From Baffinella frigidus (taxonomy: Eukaryota > Cryptophyceae > Cryptomonadales > Baffinellaceae), in NCBI GenBank assembly GCA_026770585.1, contig MU646582.1:319534-345413 (forward strand): 25,880 nucleotides of DNA, written 5' to 3'. Below, piece after piece: positions 15,565 to 22,988 of this stretch (positions are counted from its first letter, which is position 1; every line of letters starts with the position of its first letter). The notes under the pieces are model-generated. The model saw only the letters and a program-made list of their open reading frames with translations, did not search any database and was not told the DNA's origin. The position numbers were made by a program, and so were the translations under genes.

Positions 15565-15755
15565 CGCCTAGCTCAGCCTCCGTCTGTTTGGTCCCACCAA
15601 TTTGGTGCGACTAGGCTCTTTTCCCAGACCCACGCCAGAGGCATGAAGCATCCACTTTTGACATCTTTCAGGGGAAATCCCCTTAAATACTTAAGTTAAC
15701 GACGTCAGATCTGACGTGGATAAGGCGTCGGTTTCTCTCGAGCCCTCGGGCGTGG
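15565..15755 (+). mobile_element. CTAGCTC 5' half cut by a complete CCACGCC-family element
   Basis: The 5' half of a CTAGCTC element (CCTAGCTCAGCCTCCGTCTG to CTCTTTTCCCAGAC, about 15568-15629) is broken by 15630-15755. That element runs from CCACGCCAGAGGCATGAAG to CTCGAGCCCTCGGGCGTGG. Its central palindrome ACGTCAGATCTGACGT is at 15702-15717. The rest of the host element does not resume afterwards. Confidence 0.8.
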
Positions 15756-15822
15756 TGTGGGCACTGAGTGAGAAAACCACTTTATTGAAACGAGCACGAA
15801 AGCACAACAGCAGTCTCCTAGC

Positions 15823-16090
15823 TCAGTCTCAGTCTGTCCACACAGCGGGCTACGAAGGGATTTCTGGGCGCTGAGAGCCCGAGTTTCCGTTACCTTATCC
15901 GTAGGAAGCCCCCTATGCCCCTACGGGTTGCCTACCGTAGGGTCCTAGGCTTCGCGCTTAAGGCTTATTCAAAATCCCTTCGAAGTCCGCTGTGTGGTTG
16001 GTCCCACCACTTTGGTGAGACCAGGCTCTTGTCCTCTCCAAAGTTGACGGGTGTGTACCGCACACACAGCATGTCGACTTAAGTATACCG
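15823..16090 (+). mobile_element. CTAGCTC-family element with nested CCACACAGC foldback
   Basis: CTAGCTCAGTCTCAGTCTGT at the left resumes as TTGGTCCCACCACTTTGGTG after the insertion 15838-15997. The uninterrupted relative at 15578-15596 reads GTCTGTTTGGTCCCACC, so removal restores it exactly. The body then continues with AAGTTGACGGGTGTGTACCG and CATGTCGACTTAAG. Confidence 0.83.
15838..15997. mobile_element. CCACACAGC foldback, copy 2 (160 bp)
   Basis: CCACACAGCGGGCTACGAAG at the left and CTTCGAAGTCCGCTGTGTGG at the right. The centre with CCTACCGTAGG, GTCCTAGG and TTATCCGTAGGAAG is inverted relative to copy 1. No target duplication is needed to explain the flanks. Confidence 0.87.
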
Positions 16091-16272
16091 TGGACCTACC
16101 CTAACACATACCCGTCGGGGCCGGACTGATTGAGTATGTGTGGAGGGTAGGTATGCGTTATGGTGTCCACCCTTCAGGCATACTTCCTTGCAGGGGGAAA
16201 TCGGGGGCCGGCCGAAGGAGTATGTGTGGAGGGTAAGTATGTGTTACGGTAGCCTGTGTTAGGGTAGGTGGA
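16091..16272. mobile_element. TGGACCTACCCTAACACA foldback
   Basis: Inverted ends TGGACCTACCCTAACACA and TGTGTTAGGGTAGGTGGA. Inside is a direct repeat of about 46 bp (GGGGCCGG, then AGTATGTGTGGAGGGTA) at about 16117 and 16204. Confidence 0.8.
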
Positions 16273-16322
16273 CTGTAGACAGCCTACCCGCCGGATGCAC
16301 AGCTGATCTCGTCCACTATCAC

Positions 16323-16452
16323 CTGCCTCTCTCCCGAGTAAATCTGGGCACATCGTTGTTAGTTTTAGAGCAGGGGCTCCAGTACAAATTAAATACATTT
16401 AGACATCTACTTGTATTTTATGATGTGCCCAACTTTACTCGGAAAGAGCTAG
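16323..16452. mobile_element. CTAGCTC foldback (palindromic form), copy 3
   Basis: CTCTCTCCCGAGTAAATCTG and GGGCACATC at the left match GATGTGCCCAACTTTACTCG and GAAAGAGCTAG at the right. The centre GTTAGTTTTAGAGCAGGGGC matches 8255-8352. Confidence 0.78.
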
Positions 16453-16454
16453 AT

Positions 16455-16553
16455 CACGTCCTGTTCGATACTAGTCTCGTCCACGACCACGTCCGGTTTG
16501 ATACCAGTCTCCTCCTCCATCACGTCCTGCTCGATACTAGTCTCGTCCATCAT
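16455..16553 (+). repeat. 33-bp tandem repeat, three units
   Basis: Units of exactly 33 bp starting CACGTCCTGTTCGATACTAG. Because 33 is a multiple of three, the open frame through them reads an 11-residue repeat with FDTSL at its core. No start, partner domain or splice context supports a gene. Confidence 0.8.
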
Positions 16554-16629
16554 CTCGCCAGGATAAACATGAACAAGGGCTCCAATTCCGGCCACTTTTG
16601 GCGTGCTTCTGAAGTACTGGAGTTTTAGG

Positions 16630-16850
16630 TTGTGACACAGTCAACCTGGACGTCAACGAGTCTCGTCCGGTGGGCGGGATACAACGCATCATCAGGAGGG
16701 ACGTGGGGGGTGTGGGTGCTGAGGGACGTGAGGGTGTGGGGGTGAGGGACGTAAGGGGCGTGGGTGCTAGGGAGGGGACGCGCCAGAAAGGGGGAGGGGC
16801 CGGACAGGAGCCTACCCGGGGTCAAATCGTGAATAACCCTTTATCGCAAA
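16630..16850 (+). repeat. G-rich minisatellite
   Basis: GGGACGTGAGGGTGTGGGGG-like units of about 25 bp at 16700-16780. No gene seen between 16560 and 17026. Confidence 0.6.
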
Positions 16851-17026
16851 AGTTGACAGGATTTGTACCACTACGTGTTGCACCTTTTTGTACCAGACTC
16901 CATTCATCACGGGGTTCTCAATTCTGAGAACCTAGAGGGCAAGATGGTCTGAAGTTGCCAGATTTGGCCCCGGGTCCACTGTTGTCCGGCGAAAGGCTGG
17001 GCCCGCACCCCTCCGGGAGTTGAAGC

Positions 17027-17167
17027 TAATCCGGGAACCAGTATTTCTCTTTTAAAAGCTTTTAAAAGCTGGCAATGAAACTTACTACATAACGGGTCAC
17101 GTCCGAAGCAATTGTGTAGTAATTTTCGTGCAGAGTTTTTAAAAGGCAAATACGTGTTCCCGGATGA
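17027..17167. mobile_element. TNAT foldback 9, no intact target duplication
   Basis: TAATCCGGGAACCAGTATTT at the left and AAATACGTGTTCCCGGATGA at the right, with the ATTACTACAC-type core (17071-17130) at the centre. The flanks AAGC and CACC do not match, so the duplication has decayed or an edge was lost. TTTTAAAAGCTTTTAAAAGC in the left arm is a further small palindrome. Confidence 0.82.
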
Positions 17168-17205
17168 CACCTCCTCGGCAAGGCACGCCCAGGAGGTTCA
17201 AATTC

Positions 17206-17273
17206 ACCTGTGAAATTGGGGGGGGGGGGGCACTCTATCTACGAGACCAAATTGAACTGAGACAGAGCGAGGT
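17206..17273 (-). mobile_element. one-armed CTAGCTC foldback fragment
   Basis: TTCACCTGTGAAATTGGGGG, then GAGACCAAATTGAACTGAGA and CAGAGC match the right arm of the palindromic CTAGCTC type (9183-9337). No left arm is present. Confidence 0.65.
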
Positions 17274-17283
17274 CTCGCACAGT

Positions 17284-17452
17284 GGTGGGCACGCACCCTT
17301 CTGGGGGCCACGTGACCGAACGCCGATTCTGGCGTTCAACTATCCCAAAAGTAAACCGTGCACCCTGATCCCTTCCGGGGAATTGACTTTTGGCGACCCC
17401 TTCCAGGAATCTGGCGTGGTGGGCGCGCACCCTTGCGGGGGCCACGTGACCG
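17284..17452 (+). repeat. CACGCACCCTT direct repeat with CCACGCC end
   Basis: GTGGGCACGCACCCTT and GGGGGCCACGTGACCGA occur at 17284-17322 and 17418-17452. Just before the second is a CCACGCC-family right end (TTGACTTTTGGCGACCCC, ATCTGGCGTGG) nearly identical to 9878-9914. Confidence 0.7.
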
Positions 17453-17504
17453 AGACGGACGGGCGCGCGACACACACCTGCAGCGCGCCCGGTCACGAGT
17501 CAGA

Positions 17505-17695
17505 CCACGCCAGGTCTCTAGTCAGAATTTCAGGACGCAACGGTTCGTTTCCTGGTACTGAATGGGTGTGCGGTCCCACGTGAGAGGCAGCTCCTCGTCC
17601 TTTCCACGTCCGATTTGTTACTCCGAATTTCGGATCCGGGTACAAAATTTAAAACAAGACTTGTATCTGAAATTCCGACTAATGGCCTGGCGTGG
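17505..17695. mobile_element. CCACGCC-family element, 191 bp
   Basis: The left arm CCACGCCAGGTCTCTAGTC, GAATTTCAG and the right arm CTGAAATTCCGACTAATGG, CCTGGCGTGG are complementary over about 30 bp. The inner hairpin CTCCGAATTTCGGATCCGG lies near 17620. The interior does not match other family members. Confidence 0.78.
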
Positions 17696-17769
17696 ACAGC
17701 GCGGAGTATTGACCGCCACTTACAACCTGTGAGGAGACACTGTCTTTTCTCAATTTTGGGATACGAACA

Positions 17770-17925
17770 AGGATCTCCTTCCACCAGCCTTGGACCAAAT
17801 CGTCGATTTTAGATCGTAGATTTACCCTTGATTTACCCTTGCAGAGACCCCGGATCTGGAGTCTCTGCAAGGGTAAATCTCAAGTCCAGGATCGATGATT
17901 TGGTCCAACCGGGAGGGTTGGTGGC
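17770..17925. mobile_element. TTGGACCAAATC foldback
   Basis: Arms CCACCAGCCTTGGACCAAAT and GATTTGGTCCAACCGG, with ATTTACCCTTGCAGAGAC inverted around the centre GATCTGG. The inner arm ATTTACCCTTG is tandemly doubled on the left. Confidence 0.8.
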
Positions 17926-17941
17926 TCCCAACAGTGTGATC

Positions 17942-18095
17942 CTAGCTCTGTCCCACTTCGATTTCGTCTCCCCATCAATTCGCGCCCCCCAAAATTTCTC
18001 GGGTGAATTTTGACCCCCCCCCATGAGATTTACCTGAGAAATTTCGGGGGGTGGCGAATTGATGGGGAGACGAAATCGAAGTGGGACAGAGCTAG
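17942..18095. mobile_element. CTAGCTC foldback (palindromic form), copy 2
   Basis: A 154-bp hairpin from CTAGCTCTGTCCCACTTCG to CGAAGTGGGACAGAGCTAG, with near-perfect arms of about 65 bp. The C-rich loop is shared with 9183-9337. The minus-strand frame of the neighbouring gene runs into this element, so the residues it adds there are not ancestral. Confidence 0.93.
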
Positions 18096-18170
18096 TGGTC
18101 CTAAACTGTGAAATCGGATTTTGGGATGCAGTCTGCGGAGAAAGTCAGGGTTCGCAACAGAAAAGGAGAC

Positions 18171-18722
18171 CTGCGCGTGCCGACGCAGGAAGGGCCGCCC
18201 GTCGAGCTTCCAGGGTCCCGCCCCATCCCCGTTGTCTCCGCCACCGCTGCTCTCCTCGCCGTCCCACGCCAGCACATGTTCGCAGAAGCTTGTGGTCAAA
18301 AACGCGCCCGTGACTTCGAACGTCGAAGTGGTTTGGCGCGCCGCCGCCTCGCTGCGGTCGCTGCCGTCGGGGTAAAGGAGCAGCTGGATGGTGTTGGTGC
18401 CCCAGCGCAGGCGGAAGAGCATGGCGCTCTCCGTGAAGTCGTTTCCCGACTCCACCCGCCACTCCTCGACGGCCTCGCCGTTCACCAGCAATGCCAGCCG
18501 CCCCCCTCCCGCGGCGATGCCACACCCCGCAGGGACCGCCACGGTCACGTGCGACGGATCATGCTCTCCAAGCGCGTATCCTGCCGGTGGGAAGACCACG
18601 GAGGGGCACTCCCCGACGTCGCCGCCAGCAGGCTGCTCCTGCCCCACGACCAAGCACGCAGCGCAGAACAGCGCCGTGGGCAAGAGCGCGAAAATTCCGC
18701 GGGGTGGTCGCGGGGTCCTCAT
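18171..18722 (-). CDS. secreted protein, N-terminal exon (184 codons), function unknown
   Basis: The most convincing protein-coding segment in the window. The chosen start is the ATG at 18722, because it is directly followed by a good signal peptide: Arg-rich N-tail, hydrophobic core FALLPTALFCAACLVV at residues 11-26, and likely cleavage before GQEQ or QEQP. An upstream in-frame ATG at 18785 would add 21 residues and bury the signal. Residues 40-140 alternate short hydrophobic strands and turns (HVTVAVPAGC, RLALLVNGE, TIQLLLYPDG, STFEVTG), which suggests an extracellular Ig-like/beta-sandwich domain; I cannot name the family. Residues 156-170 are a Gly/Asp linker. Third codon positions are mostly G or C. 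I end the exon at 18171 because CAG|GTCTCC is a plausible donor and CTCCGCAG lies only 38 nt on. Without splicing the frame continues into the foldback 17942-18095, so the 3' part is missing, distant or destroyed. Confidence 0.7.
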
Positions 18723-19474
18723 GAGGTGAGCTGCTGGTGATCTGCTCCGGCAGGGGAAGGAGAGGAGGTGCGCCCTCCCCCCCACGATTCTTTTCTCGGA
18801 GTTCCCCGCTGTGGTTGTTCAAAGTTGACATATTGTAAACTTATGTAAGTTGTGAGCGTGACTTTTAGTGAATTTGGGACGCGCCCTGCGGCCCACACGA
18901 AATGTTTCGTTCCGGGGCTAAATCCGTATCAACAAAAGGTCATGTCCTCTCTCGCCCCGCCGGCTTCCCCTCCGGCCCTTCGCCTTTGTCCCCGTGAAAG
19001 AATCTGCGTGTTTCGCTTGCATTATGAACCACCTGGCCGCTGAGGTGCGCGTTGGCTGCTCGGGCCAAGTCCAGCCGTGGCAGAGAGTATATTGTCCGCG
19101 GTGAGGGAGTGGCCTGGGCAGCTGCGGTTGCAGGGCTTGGTCACCCCGGGTGCAGCGTGATGGCGCGTGCTAGCGGTGTGTAGGCACCTTTCACGTTCGC
19201 TGGTCCGAGCGCTCTGCTGCATGGCGCAGCAGCGCATGCTGTCGTCGCTGACTCCGGCTGAAAAATCCAAAAATGGCTGCCGACCGCACAGCCCTGCGGG
19301 TCTGGCGAGCGGGTCTGGCGGTGCGACGCGCCTCGCAGGATTTAGTGCCGCCGCAGTGACAGAGACGGCATCGAGAGGGTGCACCGCGCGTGCGCGGCGT
19401 GTTGGCGAGCTGGTGGTGCTCCGTCGGCCTCCCAGAGGACACACCCCCTGACGCCCCTTCGTCCTCCTCGGCAG
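18723..19474. other. spacer between divergent coding units
   Basis: Separates the minus-strand exon start from the plus-strand exon at 19475 and could hold a bidirectional promoter, but I see no defined element. A TTGACATATTGTAAACTTAT piece near 18825 recalls the CTAGCTC-family body. A 94-codon open frame at 19167-19451 is not supported as a gene. Confidence 0.4.
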
Positions 19475-19517
19475 ACCATGTTCGCCGACCTGCGCAGCTT
19501 GGTTGGGTTGTACGCAT
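19475..19517 (+). CDS. candidate exon 1 of a split gene
   Basis: Bounded by CTCCTCGGCAG before and GTGAGT after, both good splice consensus matches. The frame reads TMFADLRSLVGLYA and ends one base into a codon. The ATG at 19478 could be the true start or an internal Met. Its phase fits the exon at 19952 exactly, the junction codon becoming TGC (Cys). The product is not recognised. Short exons with long repeat-filled introns, as seen here, make single-sequence calls uncertain. Confidence 0.5.
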
Positions 19518-19951
19518 GTGAGTGCCCCGGCTCACCCCCCCATCACAGAGCCCGCCAGTGGAACAGCGCCTGTGTCATTGCCCTCCAGCCACGCCACACG
19601 GAGATAGGCGGCCCGTCGACGTGAAACATGCCAGCAGAGGGCAGCCAGGCCTGGCGGTGCGGCGCACCCGTAGCAGCAGCAGCACACGCGTCGCAAACAA
19701 TCCGTCGCTCGCGGTTTTTTCTGTCCGTCGCCTCCCGCTTAAAACGAGGCGCGAGGGTGCCTCTCGCTTACGAAGAGGTGCTTTGGTGCATTCTTCTGAT
19801 GAGGTGCGCGGGTGCGACTCGCGTTGCGGCTTTGGCTGACCCTGGCTGTTGCCCTGTGGCGCTGTCTGACCCTGGCTGGTGCCCTGACTCTGGCTCTTGC
19901 CCTGCATGGCTCTGGTTGACCCTGGCTGACGCTGTTGCCCTGACTGTGCAG

Positions 19952-20019
19952 GCCATCCGGGTGACGAATTCGACTCGGGCGGAGGCCCCTCAGGCTACAC
20001 GGGTGGCTTCACCGCCGAC
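19952..20019 (+). CDS. candidate exon 2 of a split gene
   Basis: 68 nt after CTGACTGTGCAG and before GTACTC. It reads HPGDEFDSGGGPSGY then TGGFTAD, open throughout, mostly G or C in third positions (16 of 22 codons), and ends in phase 0. The intron before it is made of GACCCTGGCTG / TTGCCCTG repeats, and the next intron ends with the same kind of repeat, which supports both being intron sequence. No domain recognised; the Gly/Asp-rich stretch suggests a loop or linker. Confidence 0.5.
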
Positions 20020-20713
20020 GTACTCCCCTCATCCAAACCCATCCCCGTCACTTTGCGACACCTCCAACCCCCCCCCCCGTCTCTTCCGACACCTCTTGAC
20101 TAGGGCGTACTCCCCAACCCTACAACCCTGCAACCGTACACCCCACCCGTACACCTCACCTCATCCGTACAACCCTACACCTCGCCCTCCCCAGCCCTGA
20201 ATCTCCCCCTCCACGCTCCCAGCTACGAGCCTCACCGGCAGCTGTTGGCCACCGTGGGGCGTCCTCGTCCTTCCCGAGACGCCCCGTTCAGTTCTGACGC
20301 CTCTTGTCTAGCTCCTGCTTTCCCTCCTGCTTAGCCTGCGCGGATAAGAAGATGCCTTAGCCTGCGCGGATAAAATGGTGCCCCGGTACAACCCCTGTCC
20401 GTTTTAGTGATGCGTCGGGACTCTTGCCGTGGCCGCATGGCTCACGGCGGCATGGGGCTTGGCGGCCTCGCGTGGATGCCCCCAGACGCACACCGCGTGC
20501 CGTGTGTCCCACCGCGTCCCCCCGTTGTCCCCCAGCGCGGGTTGCCAGCACAGCACCGATCAGCTGGGGGTTGAGCACGGGCAGGAGCCAAGTTGCGATC
20601 ACGTTGCAGCAGCAACTGGGTCCTTGAGATCAAGTTGCAGCAGCGTGATCTGTGTGGATGGTGTGCCGCGGTGTTGGCGGGCGGATTCCAGCGGGAGGTT
20701 GGCACGGCCGCAT

Positions 20714-20875
20714 TAATAGGGTAACGGCCTGAAAATGGGGTAGTTAGGCATACGGTATTGCCTAGGACCTCCTACCGTAGGCCGAGGGATCCTAGGACCA
20801 AAAAGTCTCGGCCTACGGTAGGAGGTCCCAATGCCGTAGGCCTGACTACCCCATTTTCAGGCCGTTGCCCTATTA
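20714..20875. mobile_element. TNAT foldback 8, target duplication GCAT
   Basis: A 162-bp hairpin from TAATAGGGTAACGGCC to GGCCGTTGCCCTATTA, flanked by GCAT at 20710-20713 and 20876-20879. It lies inside the presumed intron between the exons at 19952 and 21078. About 4 bp are missing from the right arm (GGAGGTCCCAATGCC) relative to 2269-2434. Confidence 0.95.
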
Positions 20876-21077
20876 GCATGGGATGCGTGCATGAAGTGTT
20901 GTGGCTCTGGCTGTCTCTGGGTGACGATGGATGTTGCCCTGTGGCTCTGGGTGACTCTGACTGACTCGCCTTGACTCTGACCGACTCTGACCGACTCTGG
21001 CTGGCTCTGCTTACTCTGGCCCTTGCCATGCACATGTGGCTCCAGCTGACCCTCTCTTTTGCCCTGCGCATGCGCAG

Positions 21078-21125
21078 TACAACCTCGAGAACTATTTCAA
21101 GGTCAAGGACAACGCTGGCAAGACG
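21078..21125 (+). CDS. candidate exon 3 of a split gene
   Basis: 48 nt between GCGCATGCGCAG and GTACCT, in phase 0 at both ends and so compatible with exon 2. It reads YNLENYFKVKDNAGKT, with 14 of 16 codons ending in G or C. An earlier donor inside it (TTCAAG|GTCAAG) would shorten it to YNLENYFK, also in phase. Not recognised. Confidence 0.5.
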
Positions 21126-21140
21126 GTACCTACCCCCGCC

Positions 21141-21170
21141 CCTGTACCCTGTACCCTAAACCCTAAACCC
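21141..21170 (-). repeat. C-rich telomere-like patch
   Basis: CCCTGTA units followed by two CCCTAAA units on the plus strand, opposite in orientation to the arrays at the left of the window. The TATCCC foldback 21171-21279 is inserted at its right edge. Confidence 0.75.
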
Positions 21171-21279
21171 TATCCCTTGAGTGGCCAGCAGGCTCATACA
21201 CCCTACCGTAGGACCCTAGGACCTGCCTGGTAGGTACCTCTTGGCGGTCAAATTTGACCGCCTGGCCACTCAAGGGATA
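21171..21279. mobile_element. TATCCC foldback, copy 1
   Basis: A 109-bp element from TATCCCTTGAGTGGCCA to TGGCCACTCAAGGGATA. The inner hairpin is GGCGGTCAAATTTGACCGCC, and the centre has CCTACCGTAGG and CCTAGG. It is flanked by ACCC/CCCT, which in a telomere-like context cannot be read as a firm duplication. It lies in the presumed intron after 21125. Confidence 0.88.
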
Positions 21280-21282
21280 CCC

Positions 21283-21518
21283 TATCCTCTAGCCGGTTTT
21301 ATAGGAATATAATCCCTTTAGAACATATTTTTTGGCCTGTAGTAAAGATCTCAAGATTTCATCGCAGCTCGAATTTTTTTAGCAGATTCTGGAGCTGACG
21401 GCCAAATCTCGAGGATCTGCGCTTTCAGATTTGAAAAAGGACAAAAATTAGGGGCAAAATTTTGCAGAGAACCCGAAATATAGATGGACACTTTATTTTT
21501 CAAACCGGCTAGAGGATA
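21283..21518. mobile_element. TATCCTCTAGCCGG inverted-repeat element, 236 bp
   Basis: Inverted ends TATCCTCTAGCCGGTTT and AAACCGGCTAGAGGATA surround an AT-rich interior with no further complementarity. It sits 3 bp from the previous element and is flanked by CCC on both sides. It is the least hairpin-like element here and could be a short non-autonomous DNA transposon. Confidence 0.8.
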
Positions 21519-21605
21519 CCCATACCCTGTACCCCATACCCCATACCCCACACCCCACACCCCACACCCCACACCCTGTACCCTGTACCCTGTACCCTCT
21601 TACCA
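21519..21605 (-). repeat. CCCATAC / CCCCACA / CCCTGTA array
   Basis: Degenerate 7-bp C-rich units of telomere-like period on the plus strand. 21606-21873 shows nothing else recognisable apart from GGTACAA repeats near 21850. Confidence 0.75.
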
Positions 21606-21873
21606 TGTACCTTGTAGCCCTGACACGATTTCTACACATGCACCCAAAACGAGCCCGCCCACCCATTTAGTATGCCCGCTTTTCGGTCTCCCCGTGCCGA
21701 ATTATGGCACCCAGTGGTTCCAATTCCACAACTTAAGGGGGGGCTGGCCACTTCGGCAAGCCCAAACCGCGGGTCGGTTAGCGCATGGGAAAGGTTTTAC
21801 GTTCCAAGGGTGCTGTCACGTCCCGAAAGTAGTACCGGGCTGTAACAAGGCGGTACAAAAAGGTACAAGCCGG

Positions 21874-21946
21874 TACAAAAAGTTACTACCGTCACGTCCA
21901 AATAAGCCGTCCATCTAACATATATAGGCCACACACACAAGAATTT
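21874..21946 (+). repeat. 73-bp repeat shared with 7275-7347
   Basis: Same orientation and near-identical sequence as the copy 14.6 kb upstream. Confidence 0.75.
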
Positions 21947-22012
21947 TCACACCTGAAAGCGGTCTTTTAACCCCACTCGCGGGGTCAAAGCAAAAGCGGG
22001 TTCCTCCAGGGT

Positions 22013-22126
22013 TACCTCGCTCACAAGAAACGCCCACCCCCCTAGGATCACCATAGGGCCCTAGGCATAGGCCTGCTGTAGGGTCCTAGGGGAGGGCGGT
22101 TTCTTATGAGCGAGGTACCCCTGTAG
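22013..22126. mobile_element. TACAGGGG foldback, complete copy
   Basis: Left arm CTCCAGGGTTACCTCGCTCA and right arm TGAGCGAGGTACCCCTGTAG. The centre is CCTAGGATCACCATAGGGCC and its near-inverse. Minus-strand translation gives GYLAHKK- and PRTLQ-type peptides that are repeat artefacts. Confidence 0.85.
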
Positions 22127-22199
22127 TTTGCAGTAGTAGCGCAGCACCATCCCGCGGCTCGTTTCGGTTTCCGGGATACCGCGCGTATGAACTGAGCCT

Positions 22200-22410
22200 G
22201 GAAATCCCTCAGCTCTCTCTTTCTCTCCCGTTGCCCTCAATTTCTCTCCCGGTGCCCTCAATCTCTCTCTCTTTCTCTCCCGTTGCGCCTCCTTGAACCT
22301 CGGGAGCCTCCACCCTCCGAACCCTCTCGCCACCCTCTCGCCACCCTCTCAACCCTCTCGCCACCCTCTCGCCACCCTCTCAACCCTCTCGCCACCCTCT
22401 TCAACCCCCC
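22200..22410 (+). repeat. TTTCTCTCCCGTTGCC and CACCCTCTCG tandem repeats
   Basis: Three TTTCTCTCCCGTTGCCCTCA units (22220-22285) are followed by (CGCCACCCTCT)n / CAACCCTCT units (22322-22402). The Pro/Ser/Leu-rich open frames are repeat-derived. Confidence 0.8.
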
Positions 22411-22448
22411 TCGTCTTTCCAAGCCGGGCCTACCCAGCCGCCCTGCAG

Positions 22449-22598
22449 ACCCCACCACTCCCGACTCCAGCGTGGATTTCAGCGTGGATTTGCCATCAAA
22501 CCCCGAGAATTATCAGGGCTTACTGGCAGAAATCTGAGATGGAAAGTGTGAGGACCGGGTCCTGGACGGGCCCGCCTCAGGTGAAAAGGGCTCCAAGG
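22449..22598 (+). CDS. uncertain exon candidate
   Basis: Bounded by GCCGCCCTGCAG and a strong donor AAGG|GTGAGT. In phase 0, the phase needed after exon 3, it is open for 50 codons but of odd composition. The next frame looks more protein-like (VDFSVDLPSNPENYQG and CEDRVLDGPASGEKG) but contains one in-frame TGA at about 22534. The acceptor region (CCACCCTGCAG, ACACCACCACTCC) is duplicated at 22811-22833. It could be a real exon with an unseen internal boundary, or a decayed one. Confidence 0.3.
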
Positions 22599-22606
22599 GT
22601 GAGTCC

Positions 22607-22710
22607 TATCCCTTAAGTGACCAACGGGTGAATAATCGCCCGTGGAAGCCCTAGGCAGGTCCTAGGGCCCTACGGTAGGGCGTATGAGCCTACTGGTCAT
22701 TTAAGGGATA
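22607..22710. mobile_element. TATCCC foldback, copy 2
   Basis: A 104-bp element from TATCCCTTAAGTGACC to GGTCATTTAAGGGATA. The inner hairpin is CGGGTGAATAATCGCCCG (one mismatch), and the centre is CCTAGGCAGGTCCTAGGGCC. It starts eight bases after the presumed donor at 22599. Confidence 0.9.
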
Positions 22711-22867
22711 TATTATATCGGGGAAACCTCTTTAAGTAGTTGGAACTGAACCTGCCGCACGCGGTGCTGACTCTCAGAGAAAGCGGGTTATTTCCCTAAC
22801 CCCCCCCCAGCCACCCTGCAGACACCACCACTCCGCGCTTCGCGTGCGAGGAGGGTCTTGAGGCTCC

Positions 22868-22980
22868 CACACCCTACACCCTACACCCTACACCCTGCAC
22901 CCTACACCCTACACCCTACACCCTACACCCTACACCCTACACCCTACACCCTGCACCCCAAACCATAAACCCTCAACCCT
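22868..22980 (-). repeat. CCCTACA tandem array
   Basis: About 15 units of CCCTACA with CCCTGCA variants, ending in CCATAAACCCTCAACCCT. It is a telomere-like 7-bp period on the C-rich plus strand, in front of a splice acceptor. Confidence 0.88.
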
Positions 22981-22988
22981 GAACACAG

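Noticed and set aside
16356-16628. 90-codon frame with an 11-residue repeat
   Set aside because: The periodicity follows from a 33-bp tandem repeat, and its start lies within a CTAGCTC foldback.
18108-18740. 210-codon plus-strand frame opposite the secreted-protein exon
   Set aside because: It is the antisense shadow of the minus-strand exon; the signal peptide and codon pattern favour the minus strand.
19167-19451. 94-codon plus-strand frame upstream of the first exon candidate
   Set aside because: No splice donor leads convincingly into 19475, overlapping frames are equally open in this GC-rich stretch, and the peptide has no recognisable feature.
22724-22745. TATCGGGGAAACCTCTTT resembling a TTATCCGGGGAAACC end
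   Set aside because: No complementary arm was found downstream, and a base is missing from the TNATCC signature. Too weak to call an element.
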